Assembly (NCBI RefSeq): GCF_022539315.1
Contig: NC_066315.1
Coordinates: 23,349,649 to 23,413,648 of the forward strand
Direction: 5' to 3'
Source: Serinus canaria
Lineage: Eukaryota; Chordata; Aves; Passeriformes; Fringillidae
Length of the DNA: 64,000 nt
Numbering within the stretch: the first letter of the stretch is position 1; every line of letters begins with the position of its first letter. Shown here one piece after another: positions 62,100 through 64,000 of this stretch. The translations under genes were made by a program, and so were the position numbers. The notes beneath the pieces are model-generated. The model was given only the letters and a program-made list of their open reading frames with translations. It did no database searches and was not told the DNA's origin.

Positions 62100-64000
62100 A
62101 AGCTGCACAGCACCCGGAGAACGAGCATGCCTTATTTGTGTTTAATTCCGGATGCGCCAAATGTTTAATGTCAGAAAACCCGCGTATTATTTTTGAAATG
62201 AGTTTCCGCTAAGATCTGAGGATTTAAAATCAAATAGTGCACAAAGCTGCATTTGGAAACAGAGCTCATCACAGCTGAGATCAGCTTGTTGTCCACATAC
62301 AATTCTTCAGTTCAACGGGAGGGTATCTTTATGCATTTCCGGAAAATTCTGGTTTGAGTAGGTCTTTTTGAGGCAGTGTTTGCTCATCCAGTGAGTCCAG
62401 TCAGCTTCTAAAGTTTAAAAGTGTAAATCTAGGAATACTAGCAGGAATTACATACAACGAGACATTTCAACAGGGTATGGTTGCAAAGATTACCTGTAAG
62501 GCTTTTAAATAATTTTTTGCAAAGTTCAGAAACCTAAATTCTCATAAATTCCCTCCTTCATCTGAAATAAACTATTTGCTGTCATCAGTTCTGAGTACTT
62601 TTAGTTTTGTCAACTGGAAAAGGTGCACAGACAAAAACAAGCTTGTTACTGAATTAATATTCTTGTAGGTGTTTTTTTAATATGTAATATGCTGTGGTAA
62701 ACCCTGTATCAAGGTCTCACATGTGCTGAGTATTACTAGATGAGTGGAGGTAGCAGAGAACGCTGGTGAATGCTGAGATGTGCATGGAATCAATGTTGAG
62801 TATCTTCAAACTCTTCAGGTCAGCTATGGGATCTAGTAAAGTTTTCAATTTATTGACTGCAAGCTCTGAATTTCAGGGCCAAAGGAAATTCATCAGTTCT
62901 GTAGTGATTGAAAAAGAGTTCCTTCATTTTACAAGCCTTGACAATTCTTTTGGGGGACATGAGAGCCATCACTGGTTGTTATTGACATCCTGCTCTGTCA
63001 ATTGCTGAAGTAAGGACATTTTTGGTGAAATAGTGTCAGTCCATTTCTTCCAAGGGAGAGGATTTCCAGATGAATTACCTATATATGAATATAGATTTTA
63101 CTTAATTTTTATGTAATTACTAATTATATTTCAATTTATATAGAAGAGCAAATTAGTACATTATTTTTATATCTTTACCCTATTGTATTAACAACTAAGG
63201 TAAAGCAGAGCTTTTGCAAACCATGTATGTTGTTTCTCTTGAACCTGTATCTCTTTTGTCAGTCAACAGCCCAGTTTCAAAATGCATCCAGCTGTAAGCT
63301 GACAATGGTTGGGAAACTCTCACATCCCTGGAGCAACTGCACCAAGCAGCAGCAGCAGAACATCACCCCAGGACCAAAGGCTTCCCTCTTGAACAAGTTG
63401 CTCACTGAGGTCAGGGGGGTCAGTTATTCCACTTGGTAAAATCCTGCCTGTTTTTCAGTTTTAAGTTCTCAGTTACGCTTCTGCCTTACAGGGTCTGGCT
63501 GAGTGTTCTACTCAAATCTTTGCTTTTGGCAGCTGTACAGGTTCTTGCTTTTGAAGAAGTGCTTGTTAGATGGACTGTAGGTGGTAAGCTGGGCATCTCA
63601 TGTTTAAAAAAGCACAAGTGTCAGCTTTGCCCATCTTGCAGCTCATTTTCATTGGGGTTTTTTTGGTAGTGAGATGAGGGCTGTTACTAATGGTCTGGCT
63701 CAGTGGTGTTGGATTTCTCTCTGTTCCCATTTTTTATTTCCCTGCTTCCAGATGAAAGGAGGGCACACACTTGCCTTGCCCCAGCAGGGCAGTGCAAGCT
63801 CCTGTGTACCCAGGTGCGGGAAGCCTCTGGGACTGCATAGTTGGGCTCTTGCTGCTCAGTGGCTCCACTGATGTGCAACATCTGCAAACCTCTGTCCTGC
63901 CAAAATGAACAGTTTACCTGGTAAATTCCTGAGCAGTTTCCAAGGTGCACTACCTTAATTTAGAGTCATGATGGGACTCTTTCTCTGGTCCACTTTCATG
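62100..64000. other. Upstream flank of CYP51A1, no supported gene
   Basis: AT-rich DNA after the CpG island. Open frames of up to about 87 codons lack recognisable homology or splice context. By amniote synteny LRRD1 might be expected further upstream on the minus strand, but I see none of it. Confidence 0.55.

Noticed and set aside
62766..63008. 80-codon plus-strand frame with a gtaagg-like end upstream of CYP51A1
   Set aside because: No recognisable homology, no good acceptor and no second exon seen.

Overview
The window is nuclear DNA from a bird, most likely a passerine. Two protein-coding genes with canonical GT-AG introns can be read end to end. They sit tail-to-tail in the order known from amniotes (AKAP9 then CYP51A1). 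The introns carry CR1 LINE 3' ends and two LTRs of a type I associate with songbird endogenous retroviruses. No prokaryotic signals, tRNA or rRNA genes, or CRISPR arrays are visible.

Positions 1 to about 49,580 (+ strand) hold the 3' part of AKAP9, which encodes the giant coiled-coil A-kinase anchoring protein of centrosome and Golgi (AKAP450/CG-NAP, yotiao locus). I could join 33 coding exons with matching phases. They sum to 6,984 nt, an open frame of 2,327 residues ending in TAA at 48,994-48,996, followed by a 3' UTR and an AATAAA at 49,554. The gene starts before the window. The C-terminal PACT centrosome-targeting domain and a putative PKA regulatory-subunit (RII) helix are included.

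Positions about 49,960 to 61,719 (- strand) hold complete CYP51A1 (sterol 14-alpha demethylase) in 10 coding exons. They sum to 1,512 nt and encode 503 residues. The heme-ligand Cys449, the I-helix AGQHTS, the E369-x-x-R372 pair and the D231/H314 pair are all intact. Its first exon lies in a CpG island (about 61,240-62,090) with a CCAAT box, GC boxes, CRE half-sites and an SRE-like element, which fits a sterol-regulated promoter. Beyond 62,100 no gene can be supported.

The non-exonic DNA is AT-rich. It contains an old SINE with a 5S rRNA-like head, CR1 remnants, a solo LTR with a perfect 6-bp target duplication, a second LTR, several large microsatellites and perfect long hairpins. The most interesting candidates are: (i) a 303-bp phase 0-0 exon-like segment in an AKAP9 intron (12,391-12,693) encoding 101 residues unlike the coiled coil around it; (ii) the complete 5S-headed SINE at about 7,831-8,410; (iii) paired hairpins sharing a loop sequence at 5,103-5,159; (iv) a possible divergent exon upstream of CYP51A1. 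All homology statements are by recognition from memory; no search was run.
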